Below are positions 56,254 to 64,000 of a stretch of 64,000 nt of DNA, piece after piece. Position 1 is the first letter of the stretch; the number at the start of each line of letters is the position of its first letter. This DNA is from Alteromonas sp. KUL106. GTDB lineage: Bacteria > Pseudomonadota > Gammaproteobacteria > Enterobacterales > Alteromonadaceae. Location: positions 1 through 64,000 of the forward strand of contig NZ_BLIG01000007.1 of NCBI RefSeq assembly GCF_009811415.1, written 5' to 3'. The notes beneath the pieces were generated by a model. That model saw only the letters and a list, made by a program, of their open reading frames with translations. It was not told where the DNA came from and did not search any database. The position numbers and the translations under genes are program-made.

Positions 56254-57732
56254 TTAAGACTGCCATCCGCCTCCCAAAGCCTGATACAAATCGACCAGTG
56301 CGGCCATTTGCTGCTGACGGGTTTCTATAAACTCACTACGCGCTTCAAGTGCTTCTCGCTGTGCAAGCAGCACTTCTAAATATTCACCATGAGCGGAAGA
56401 GAAAAGCCTATTGGCAATATCAATCGACTGTTCCAGTGAAGCAATTTGATGACGCCTTGCTTCAGCACTTTTCTGTAAATTATCGAGCTTCGATAAACTG
56501 TTGGTGACTTCAGCTACCGCCGTTAAAACAGTCAGTTCATATTCATAAGCCGCTTCAATTTGTTCGGCGCTGGCATTTTGGTAAACCGCTTCAATCGCTC
56601 TGCGATTTATTAATGGCGCAAGAACATCGCCAGATAATGAATATGCCAATGACTCAGGCACGTTAAACAAGTAGCGACTCTCAAACGCCGATAAGCCTAT
56701 CCCTGCTTTTAACTCAAAAGAAGGGTAGAAATTGGCTTTCGCCACATCGATATTTAACGCTGCCGCCTGGAGCGTGAGTGCAGCTTGTTTAATATCGGGG
56801 CGGTTGTCTAAAAGTTCAGAAGGAACACCTGCCTGCGGGCTGATAATCTCAGCATTAAGTAATACCGCACTATCCCTTTTAATAGGCTGTAGCGTGCGCC
56901 CCAACAACAGATTGAGCGTATTCTCTTTTTCAAGAATTTCCTGCTCAATCAAGTAACGCTCACTCTCGTTTTTCTTCACTTCAGCGTTAAAGCGCGCAAC
57001 AGGTAGCGATGACGCCCGTCCGTATTCTTTCAACGCATTGATAGTGTGAATAACATTGCGCTGTAGCGAAATGGTTGAGTCAAGGTTCTCTAGCTTGTTA
57101 TCTAACGCCAGCAATTCATAGTAAGTACGCGCAACTTCAGAGACTAACTGGGTGACGAAAAAGTTCTTACTTTCTACCGACGCCAAGTATTCGAGTGAAG
57201 CTACTTTGGACGCATCTCTCAGCTTATGCCAAACGTCAATTTCCCACGATGCATTAAGGCCTAGCTTTACGTTTGCCAGCGGGTCGGGAAAGTCTTTATC
57301 CTCCTTGATATTTAACTGTTCTTCTACTGCGCCTTCCCGGGTATATTCGCCGACCTTTTCGGTTTCAGCGGCTACCCCCGCAGAGACGCGAGGCAAATAT
57401 TCCCCTTCCCGTGCATACACTTCATTAGACGCCCTATTAATGCGTTGAATTAATATAGACACCTCTTGGTTGTTCTTAACCGCAGTCTCCACCAGCGCAG
57501 AAAGCGTCGGGTCGTTAAACCACTCGCTCCATTTAATGTTTGCTTGCGTACTCTCGTTAGCCCCTTGACCAGCCTGATTATCCACTTGCGAAACTTTCGC
57601 GTTAAACTGCTCCGGCAAATCTAGATTAGGGTTTCGCGTTTCAATAGTAGGGATGGCACATGCCTGTACTAACAACGCACTACTCAGCGCTAACCACAGC
57701 GGCTTATAGGTAAATCGCTTTTTATTTGTCAT
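56254..57732 (-). CDS. RND efflux outer-membrane channel lipoprotein (NodT/OprM type)
   Basis: 492 residues. A lipoprotein signal (LALSSALLVQACAIP, lipobox Cys about residue 26) precedes the duplicated outer-membrane-factor fold: DPTLSALVETAVKNNQEVSILIQRINRASNEVYAREGEYLP, then the matching repeat RPDIKQAALTLQAAALNIDVAKANFYPSFEL and a C-terminal helical half. It forms the TolC-like exit duct. It overlaps the end of the pump gene by 11 bases. Confidence 0.94.
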   Translation of the reverse strand: MTNKKRFTYKPLWLALSSALLVQACAIPTIETRNPNLDLPEQFNAKVSQVDNQAGQGANESTQANIKWSEWFNDPTLSALVETAVKNNQEVSILIQRINRASNEVYAREGEYLPRVSAGVAAETEKVGEYTREGAVEEQLNIKEDKDFPDPLANVKLGLNASWEIDVWHKLRDASKVASLEYLASVESKNFFVTQLVSEVARTYYELLALDNKLENLDSTISLQRNVIHTINALKEYGRASSLPVARFNAEVKKNESERYLIEQEILEKENTLNLLLGRTLQPIKRDSAVLLNAEIISPQAGVPSELLDNRPDIKQAALTLQAAALNIDVAKANFYPSFELKAGIGLSAFESRYLFNVPESLAYSLSGDVLAPLINRRAIEAVYQNASAEQIEAAYEYELTVLTAVAEVTNSLSKLDNLQKSAEARRHQIASLEQSIDIANRLFSSAHGEYLEVLLAQREALEARSEFIETRQQQMAALVDLYQALGGGWQS

Positions 57733-60700
57733 CGCTTAGCACCTCATCGTTATAGTGGTAAGTTTCAGTAAGGGGGACATGATCTTCGTTTTTGATTAAT
57801 GACTTACCTTCTTCAAATTTAGCGAACAAGTAGTAAAGCCCAGGAATAACCAGCACACCAAAAATAGTGCCGAACAAGGTACCGCCTAAGGCAGAAGCAC
57901 CAATAGTTCTATTTCCCACTGCGCCTGCCCCCGTTGCAATAACAAGCGGAATTAGCCCTGCTACAAACGAAAATGATGTCATTAAGATTGGACGGAAGCG
58001 CTGTTTGGCCGCGTCAACTGCCGCGTCAGCAATGGACAAGCCCTGCTGATTTTTTTGCACTGCGTATTCCACAATAAGCACGGCATTTTTACCGAGTAAA
58101 CCAACCAGCATTACTAAACCAAGCTGCGCGTAAACGTCATTGGCCAGCCCCATACCTTTTAGAAACAGGAATGAGCCGAGAATACCGGTAGGTAGTGAAA
58201 GAATAACCGCAAAAGGTAGAAGCAGACTTTCGTATTGTGATGCCAGCACGATATAGACAAACAACAATACTACGGCAAAGATAATTATGGCCTCATTGCC
58301 TCGTTTCGCCTCGTCAAATGACAGGCCTTCCCAACCAATGTCGTATCCTTTTGGCAAGGTTGCAGCTGCTACTTCCTCCACTGCTTTTATCGCTTGCGCC
58401 GAGGTATACCCTGCTGCAGGCTCTGCCCGAATAGCTGCCGAGGTATAAAGGTTGTAGCGCGTAATTTCATTAGGGCCTTGGGTTTTAATCAGCTTCATGA
58501 AGGCCGAGTAAGGCACCATTTCACCCTCTTCATTTTTCACATAGTAATCCAATAAATCGCTGGGATAGCGGCGATATTCCGGTGCACTTTGTGTGTACAC
58601 TTTGAAGAAATTATTAAAACGCGTGAAACCTTGCTCGTAAGTACTACCGATAAGAATATTCAAATTCTCCATGGCAGCGCCTATAGATACTCCTTTCTGC
58701 ATTGCAGCTTGGTTATCTATCTCAATTTTGTATTGAGGGTAATCGGCAGCATAAAACGTGAATAAACCTTTTAGCTCATCGCGTTTACCGAGCTCTTCCA
58801 TGAAGGCTTTATTGATTTGGTCAAACTCTTGGTAGTCGGTAGTGTTAGTTTTATCGAGCAAGCGGAATGATAACCCCGACGACGCGCCATAACCCGGCAC
58901 CACAGGTGGTTCGAAATACTCAATAACTGCACCTAAGTGGTGTGTTTTAGCTTCCAGTTCTTCAATAATGTCACGTACCGACTGTTCGCGATTAGCCCAG
59001 TCTTTAAGGTTAATCAAGCAGGTACCCGCGTTTGAACCTCGACCTTCCGTAAGAATTTCGTAGCCAGCAAGCGAGGACACCGAAGAGACACCTTCAACCT
59101 CTAGCGCTAGGCTTTGCAACTCTCGCGCTACGGTATTCGTCGCTTCAAGAGTACTACCTGGCGGCGTTTGAATGATGGCGTAGATCTGCCCTTGGTCTTC
59201 ACCGGGAATAAAGCCCGTAGGCAATGCCTGATTAACACCAAAAGTACTTACCATAAAGCCCGCAAGCAGAACAACCGTCACACTGCGGCGGGTAACGATA
59301 GCTTTGATAATGCCTGTATAACGGCCGGTTAACTTATTAAAATAATGGTTAAATCCATCAATAAACTTGCTTAATGGCGTTGCTTTTCTTGTGTGTAAAT
59401 GAGGGTTTTTAAGCAACATTGCACACAGCACTGGGGTTAATGAAAGCGCTACAATACACGAGATGATAATTGACGATGCCATGGTAATGGAGAATTGGCG
59501 ATAGAAGACACCCACCGGTCCCGTCATAAAGATAAGAGGCACGAAAACTGCCGTCATTACTAATGTAATTGCGATAATAGCTCCCCCCATTTCACCCAAT
59601 ACTTGTTGGGTCGCCATATAGGGGGTTAAGCTACTGCTCTCTTCCATTTTTGCGTGAACCGCCTCTACGATAACAATAGCGTTGTCCACCACAATCCCTA
59701 TAGCCAGCACCAGAGCGAACAGGGTAATAAGGTTTATGTTCACTCCTGTGGCCTGCATACAGAAAAACGTTCCCACCAGTGAAACCGGCACAGCAAGAAG
59801 CGGGATCAGTGTTGAGCGCCAGTCTCCCAGGAAAATAAACACCACCAAGGAAACCAAAATAAAGGCTTCAAACAGGGTATGCAGCACCTGCTCTATAGAG
59901 GCATCTAGAAACTTAGACACGTCGTAGTTAATTTCGTATTTCATGCCTTCTGGAAACGTTTTTTCTAGTTCAGCCATGGTGGCTTTCACCTGAGAAATCA
60001 CTTCGTTGGCACTGCTTCCGTAGTTCTGCTTAAGTACTATGGCAGCTGAAGGATATCCGTCTTTGTTTGAATAAATATCGAAGAATTCACTACTTAACTC
60101 AACATCGGCAATATCACCTAATTTGAGTAAGCGACCGTCGGAGTCGGCGCGAATAATGATATTTTTATATTCTTCAGGCTCGTCGTAGCGCCCTTCGTAA
60201 ATAAGCACGTATTCTTTGGACTGAGCAGTAATGCCAGAGCTTCTGCCAAGTCGTCCCGGGCGTCCAATTAAGCTTTGCTCGTCTATCGACTCCATGATCT
60301 CATCAACAGAAACATTGTAGGCACGCATGCGATCAGGCTTTAGCCAAATTCGCATGGCGTACTGACGGCTTCCCAATATTTTTGCACTGGCAATCCCGTT
60401 TACCCGCTGTATTTCAGGGATAAGGTTGATATTGGAATAGTTGTACAGAAACTTTTCGTCCGCAGTTTCGTCCGTGCTATAAACGTTTATGTACATCAAC
60501 ATGCTAGGCTGAACCCGCTCTAGTACCACCCCTTCTAACTGTACGAGCTGGGGCAGCCGGTTCATGATCTGGTCAAGCCGCGTTTTCACATTAATTAGCG
60601 CCTGATTCGGGTCCACATCTAAATCGAAGATAACTTGAATAGTAGCTTCACCCGCGCTGGTCGCATCCGAGACAATGTATTTCATGCCCAGTACGCCGTT

Positions 60701-60907
60701 GATTGAACGCTCAATGGTCACCAGCGATGATTTTACCAGTACATCAGCACTTGAACCGGGATATGCCAGAGAAATAAGCACCCGCGGAGGCGCAATATCG
60801 GGAAACTGTGACGTGGGTAGGCTAAAAACCGATAGCACACCTAAAAATATGATCATCAGCGATAGCATAATGGCCATCACTGGACGTTTAATGAAAACTC
60901 CAAACAT
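57722..60907 (-). CDS. RND multidrug-efflux pump, inner-membrane transporter
   Basis: 1061 residues, HAE1 family. It has twelve membrane helices and large periplasmic loops, starts MFGVFIKRPVMAIMLSLMIIFLGVLSVFSLP, and carries the classic FNRYFNKLTGRYTG-like region and TSFSFVAGLIPLVIATGAGAVGNRTIG. In the fourth helix the proton-relay motif reads GIVVDNAIVIVEAV: the first Asp is kept, but the second Asp of AcrB (Asp408) is Asn. It should export drugs, solvents or bile-like compounds with proton antiport. Middle gene of the operon. Confidence 0.95.
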   Translation of the reverse strand: MFGVFIKRPVMAIMLSLMIIFLGVLSVFSLPTSQFPDIAPPRVLISLAYPGSSADVLVKSSLVTIERSINGVLGMKYIVSDATSAGEATIQVIFDLDVDPNQALINVKTRLDQIMNRLPQLVQLEGVVLERVQPSMLMYINVYSTDETADEKFLYNYSNINLIPEIQRVNGIASAKILGSRQYAMRIWLKPDRMRAYNVSVDEIMESIDEQSLIGRPGRLGRSSGITAQSKEYVLIYEGRYDEPEEYKNIIIRADSDGRLLKLGDIADVELSSEFFDIYSNKDGYPSAAIVLKQNYGSSANEVISQVKATMAELEKTFPEGMKYEINYDVSKFLDASIEQVLHTLFEAFILVSLVVFIFLGDWRSTLIPLLAVPVSLVGTFFCMQATGVNINLITLFALVLAIGIVVDNAIVIVEAVHAKMEESSSLTPYMATQQVLGEMGGAIIAITLVMTAVFVPLIFMTGPVGVFYRQFSITMASSIIISCIVALSLTPVLCAMLLKNPHLHTRKATPLSKFIDGFNHYFNKLTGRYTGIIKAIVTRRSVTVVLLAGFMVSTFGVNQALPTGFIPGEDQGQIYAIIQTPPGSTLEATNTVARELQSLALEVEGVSSVSSLAGYEILTEGRGSNAGTCLINLKDWANREQSVRDIIEELEAKTHHLGAVIEYFEPPVVPGYGASSGLSFRLLDKTNTTDYQEFDQINKAFMEELGKRDELKGLFTFYAADYPQYKIEIDNQAAMQKGVSIGAAMENLNILIGSTYEQGFTRFNNFFKVYTQSAPEYRRYPSDLLDYYVKNEEGEMVPYSAFMKLIKTQGPNEITRYNLYTSAAIRAEPAAGYTSAQAIKAVEEVAAATLPKGYDIGWEGLSFDEAKRGNEAIIIFAVVLLFVYIVLASQYESLLLPFAVILSLPTGILGSFLFLKGMGLANDVYAQLGLVMLVGLLGKNAVLIVEYAVQKNQQGLSIADAAVDAAKQRFRPILMTSFSFVAGLIPLVIATGAGAVGNRTIGASALGGTLFGTIFGVLVIPGLYYLFAKFEEGKSLIKNEDHVPLTETYHYNDEVLSDDK

Positions 60908-60916
60908 AGCGCCCCC

Positions 60917-62002
60917 TTATTCTGCGTGCAGTGACAGTTCAGCTAATGTTTCGCTGGCTGAAATGAGTTCAGGCTCTATCTCATCGCCATTAGAGACTCT
61001 TCTCAGCCCTTCAATCAAAATAGTGTCACTCGGCGCTAAGCCGTCAGACACCAGATAGATGTTAGGGAGCTCTGCTGCGATATTAATGTGGCGCGTTGCT
61101 AACTTGTTCTCGCTATCCAGTACGTACACAAAGCTTTGATCGAGAATTTCGAATGTGGCTTTCTGAGGAATAACTAGAGCATCCGGATAGGCAATATCCA
61201 CCATGACATTACCGGTCTGCCCATGTCTTAGCAGCTGATCTGGATTAGGGAAAGAAGCGCGCATTTCGATGGTACCGGTGTGATTATCAAAATCGGCTTC
61301 AATAGCATCTATCACGCCTTGGTGCTCGTAAATACTGCCATCGGCAAGCTTTAATCGTACTGGCGTTTGTTTGTTTGACGGGTTGTTTTGCGCGTATTTC
61401 AAATACTCAGATTCAGGTACATTGAAATACACCCACATGGTGCTGATATCAGACAATGTGGTGAGCAGTTCACCCTCATCAAGCAAACTTCCCGTTCGAG
61501 CTTCCAGTCGATCCATTTTGCCAGTGAACGGCGCTTTAACGTCAGTAAACGCTAGGTGGGTCTTCGCCAGTTCAACTTCAGCCTGTGCTTTTTGAAGCTG
61601 CGCTTCAATGACGGCAAGTTCGTTAGGAGAAACAATGTTTTGTTCAACAAGCGACTTGGTATTTTTGTACTCCATCTCGACCGCTTTAGCCTCAGCTTCA
61701 GCGCGGTGTAGTTCAGCTTCATACACGTTCGGCATTATTTTAAACATGGGCTGACCACGTTCTACCGTTTGCCCTTCATCAACAAAGGTCGATTGAAGAT
61801 AGCCTTTTTCCATAGCTCTAACTTCAATATGTTGAATGGCACGTATCTGACTGACGTACTCTTTTACCAGCGTTGTGTCTTGTACGATAGGATGAGTAAC
61901 GTTGAATTGAAGTTTTTCGTGATGCGCAGCATGTTCTTCATGTCCACAACCACCTAAAAGTGCGGAAACAATGCTTACTGCAAGAAGTGCTTTTTTGCTC
62001 AT
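60917..62002 (-). CDS. RND efflux periplasmic adaptor lipoprotein
   Basis: About 361 residues starting at the ATG at 62002, which gives a lipoprotein signal (VSALLGGCGHEEHAAHH, lipobox Cys near residue 19). Membrane-fusion layout: barrel and lipoyl halves (VRAMEKGYLQSTFVDEGQTVERGQPMFKI and VKAPFTGKMDRLEARTGSLLDEGELLTTLSD) on either side of a coiled-coil hairpin, then a beta-barrel and a membrane-proximal domain. It couples the pump to the outer-membrane channel. The first gene of the operon; a 10-base gap precedes the pump. Confidence 0.94.
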   Translation of the reverse strand: MSKKALLAVSIVSALLGGCGHEEHAAHHEKLQFNVTHPIVQDTTLVKEYVSQIRAIQHIEVRAMEKGYLQSTFVDEGQTVERGQPMFKIMPNVYEAELHRAEAEAKAVEMEYKNTKSLVEQNIVSPNELAVIEAQLQKAQAEVELAKTHLAFTDVKAPFTGKMDRLEARTGSLLDEGELLTTLSDISTMWVYFNVPESEYLKYAQNNPSNKQTPVRLKLADGSIYEHQGVIDAIEADFDNHTGTIEMRASFPNPDQLLRHGQTGNVMVDIAYPDALVIPQKATFEILDQSFVYVLDSENKLATRHINIAAELPNIYLVSDGLAPSDTILIEGLRRVSNGDEIEPELISASETLAELSLHAE

Positions 62003-62161
62003 AATGTAAATTCGTAATAAAAGGCTAATCGTGACGTGCCTTGTAAAAAGGCAGCACGCCACTAGCGCGCGTTCAGCAATAAAATTCAGTGCTGAAAATT
62101 AAGCGCGCAAAAACATCCAGCAAAAAGGGCTGGCGCGTTGTTAGGAAAATCGAATTAACGT

Positions 62162-62200
62162 GTTTTTTAGTTCAGCAAGTCGTTGCTGGAACTAAAAAAC
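62162..62200 (-). terminator. Hairpin terminator between the small 104-residue gene and the adaptor gene
   Basis: GTTTTTTAGTTCAGCAA and TTGCTGGAACTAAAAAAC are complementary except for one extra G. It abuts the TAG stop of the upstream gene, and the stem is bounded by A/T-runs that can act in both directions. It separates the upstream gene from the RND operon. Confidence 0.7.
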
Positions 62201-62514
62201 TAAGCAATAGGCGGCGCTCGGGTTAACGGCGTAGCGTAGTTGAGGGATGTTTTGAAATGCCAGCGTGGACGCGGCTTCGTGGTGTCAGTGAAGGAATCCA
62301 ACCCATAATCCAGCACAACGTTTTGCGGCGGGGCGGGCTCTTCCGGTGCACTTTCCTCAGTATCAAATTCAAATGAATATTCTGAAATAGACGCATCAAA
62401 ATGATGCTTAAACGTGACTGGCTTATAATCGTGTTGAAGTCCAGATACGCAAGCAAATAACAACGCGATTAATGCGTATATGGTGTACTGCCTGATGTAC
62501 TGATGATTATTCAC
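62200..62514 (-). CDS. Hypothetical small protein upstream of the RND operon
   Basis: 104 residues. One hydrophobic N-terminal segment (IYALIALLFACVSGL, with a possible lipobox-like FAC) precedes an acidic region (FDTEESAPEEPAPPQN) and a basic C-terminus. No family recognised. It shares strand with the RND genes but a terminator lies between them. It could be a small secreted or membrane-anchored protein. Confidence 0.5.
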   Translation of the reverse strand: MNNHQYIRQYTIYALIALLFACVSGLQHDYKPVTFKHHFDASISEYSFEFDTEESAPEEPAPPQNVVLDYGLDSFTDTTKPRPRWHFKTSLNYATPLTRAPPIA

Positions 62515-62862
62515 CGATGATTATTCCAGAAATTCAATGATATAAGGAAATGAGCGGCAACATCCTACACAGACGACTGCGCTTTTACAAGAACCGGTAT
62601 TGCTACTAAACGCAGGCAATAACCGATTGCACGTATTTGTTTCAAACAACGTTAGAAATTCGCAGCGTGGCAGTGTACGTCATGTCGTTTTATAGCAAGC
62701 AATAACGCATTTTATCGGCATGTGTTTTCACATGGGGAATAACGATGGGCTTTTAGTTCTAGACAAAATTTTCCCCTTATGACAAATCCAAAGTTTTGCT
62801 TAAGCTTTATTTAAGTTTTGAAAGTTATCTTGTGCTGCAAGTAGTAAGCAAGAGAACTGACT
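62515..62862. other. Intergenic region upstream of eptA
   Basis: 348 bases, AT-rich, with no gene on either strand. It contains the PmrA-box-like repeat at 62799 and the leader of eptA. A promoter for the minus-strand 104-residue gene must also lie here. Confidence 0.55.
62799..62815 (+). promoter_or_regulatory. PmrA-box-like element upstream of eptA
   Basis: CTTAAG-CTTTA-TTTAAG fits the PmrA (BasR) consensus YTTAAK-N5-YTTAAK at every defined position. It is about 47 bases before the proposed start of the phosphoethanolamine transferase gene, a classic PmrA target (pmrC/eptA). Confidence 0.72.
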
Positions 62863-64000
62863 TTGAAATTTCCACGTTCATTAAATTTAACCCCTTCGTT
62901 AGCCAAATTTGTGTCTATAGCATCAGTCTTAATAACGCTGGTTTTCAACTTTCCTTTTATATCAAATGTCTATAGCGCCGTTCAGCCAGCCACAGTGAGT
63001 CAATGGATATTCTTCCTGTCTGTTCCTTTGTTACTTACCTTTTTAAATATCATTGCCCTTAGCCTATTAGGCGCTATTTTTCTGCCAAGATTGACCTTGG
63101 CGGTAACACTATTAGTCAGTTCGCTTCTTCTATACGGTACGGTCGCTTACGGCGTGATATTTGATAAGAGTATGATTCAAAATGTGATAGAGACCAATTC
63201 TGGTGAAGCATTTGCCTATCTAAACTCAACGCTTTTACTCTTTTTATTCTTGTTAGGATTGGTGCCCGTTGTTGCCGTCTTTAATCAGGAAATTAATGGA
63301 AAATTAGTATCTAGAGTCAAGCACTTACTTAAGCTCAACGTATTAGCAGTGGTTGGAATAATCGTTATCGCTGCTGGCCTTTATAAAGACTATGCTGCGG
63401 TGGGCAGAAATAATAAGGATTTGGCCAAGTATATTATCCCCTATGCATTCTACAATTCAGGCTATAAATACCTCAGAGACACCTATTTTTATCCGCCACT
63501 GCCTTACAAGGTACTCGACAAGACCCCTTCTTTAACAAAAAGAAATAATGCTTTGCCTTCCACGACTGTACTGGTTGTCGGAGAAACAGCAAGGGCAGAC
63601 AATTTTGCCAGTAACGGCTATAGCAGAAACACCACGCCCATTATGAACGACGTAGGCGCGGTAAGTTTCAACGATGTGACCTCATGCGGAACCGCTACTG
63701 CGGTGTCAGTACCCTGTATGTTTTCTCGGCTTTCAAGGCAAAGCTATGATACTCGCCTTGCGGAAAGTCAGGACAATGTGCTCGATATTCTAAATAGAGC
63801 AGGCGCTGACGTGACATGGATTGACAACAATAGTAGCTGCAAGGGGGTGTGCAAAAGAATTGAAACGATTGCGTTCGACCCAACCCGAGACCCCACTCTA
63901 TGTGACGGCGATTTTTGCTATGATGTTCTGCTTAACGAGCTTTTGAAAGACGTTTTGTCAAAACCAGCGACTAACAATAGAGTTATTGTTCTTCATATGA
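62863..64000 (+). CDS. eptA: Lipid A phosphoethanolamine transferase (EptA/PmrC/MCR-like), truncated at the window edge
   Basis: The open frame runs past the right end (about 379 codons visible of roughly 540). The N-terminal third is five membrane helices (FVSIASVLITLVFNFPFYI is the first). The catalytic domain shows VGETARADNFASNGYSRNT (metal-binding Glu about residue 237) and SCGTATAVSVPCMFS, whose Thr277 matches the E. coli EptA nucleophile Thr280. The TWIDNNSSCKGVCKR segment and CDGDFCYD give the paired cysteines of the family. It adds phosphoethanolamine to lipid A, lowering negative charge and polymyxin binding. I place the start at a TTG near 62863 (K-F-P-R-S-L-N-L-T after it); the exact base is uncertain. 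A perfect PmrA box lies upstream. Confidence 0.9.
   Translation, partial: MKFPRSLNLTPSLAKFVSIASVLITLVFNFPFISNVYSAVQPATVSQWIFFLSVPLLLTFLNIIALSLLGAIFLPRLTLAVTLLVSSLLLYGTVAYGVIFDKSMIQNVIETNSGEAFAYLNSTLLLFLFLLGLVPVVAVFNQEINGKLVSRVKHLLKLNVLAVVGIIVIAAGLYKDYAAVGRNNKDLAKYIIPYAFYNSGYKYLRDTYFYPPLPYKVLDKTPSLTKRNNALPSTTVLVVGETARADNFASNGYSRNTTPIMNDVGAVSFNDVTSCGTATAVSVPCMFSRLSRQSYDTRLAESQDNVLDILNRAGADVTWIDNNSSCKGVCKRIETIAFDPTRDPTLCDGDFCYDVLLNELLKDVLSKPATNNRVIVLHM

Noticed and set aside
63695..63883. 62-codon minus-strand frame near the right end
   Set aside because: It lies antisense to the conserved catalytic part of eptA, and the plus-strand frame carries the family motifs.
1..64000. tRNA, rRNA, CRISPR or prophage features
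   Set aside because: No clover-leaf-type arms, no regularly spaced repeats and no phage structural genes were found while reading both strands.

Overview
The window reads as a chromosomal segment of a marine gammaproteobacterium, most likely Alteromonas or a close relative. This is inferred from gene content and protein style: Gram-negative envelope genes, YbiT, GcvR, OxyR, SstT, oversized PstC/PstA permeases, and moderate GC with short AT-rich gaps. No database was searched. I see no rRNA, tRNA, CRISPR array, prophage or intact insertion sequence.

Layout. 1-6.1 kb: a LysR regulator divergent from a DoxX/SDR pair, a TPR-diguanylate cyclase, a decayed beta-propeller gene and an MFS exporter. 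6.2-14.8 kb: envelope genes (two outer-membrane barrels, an MscS channel, a PA2778/PA2779-type cysteine peptidase pair, lipoproteins, CreA) and the ABC-F protein YbiT. 14.8-21.4 kb: a complete histidine-utilisation locus, hutC-hutU-hutH divergent from hutI-hutG, with a perfect 22-bp palindrome between the arms. 21.5-25.9 kb: SstT, an S41 peptidase and an AT-rich accessory patch. That patch holds a small secreted protein, a short ORF that echoes it, and a double-glycine leader (bacteriocin-like) gene with an in-frame amber codon followed by a small membrane protein. 25.9-36.9 kb: SbcC/SbcD, a DUF3754 membrane protein, YigZ, an M1 aminopeptidase and the divergent ohr/ohrR pair with two matched operators. 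37-40.6 kb: hemolysin III, a dual-specificity-phosphatase-like protein, OxyR and a tandem universal stress protein. 40.7-52.2 kb: a phosphate block, with Pit, phoU-pstB-pstA-pstC, then ppk-ppx; GcvR sits between pstC and ppk. Pho-box-like 7-4-7 repeats precede pit and ppk. 52.3-64 kb: a MITE-like repeat, a periplasmic solute-binding protein, an S9 peptidase, an RND tripartite efflux operon and a truncated eptA-type phosphoethanolamine transferase preceded by a perfect-consensus PmrA box.

Working together. The phosphate genes form a coherent uptake and storage module (import by Pst/Pit, PhoU signalling, polyphosphate synthesis and breakdown). The hut genes convert histidine to glutamate under HutC control. 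OhrR/Ohr and OxyR give peroxide defence. The 56-64 kb end is an envelope-defence region (efflux plus lipid A modification). Most of the window is ordinary core genome. The least explained part is 24.2-25.9 kb, followed by the short interspersed repeat family at 38.4 and 52.3 kb.
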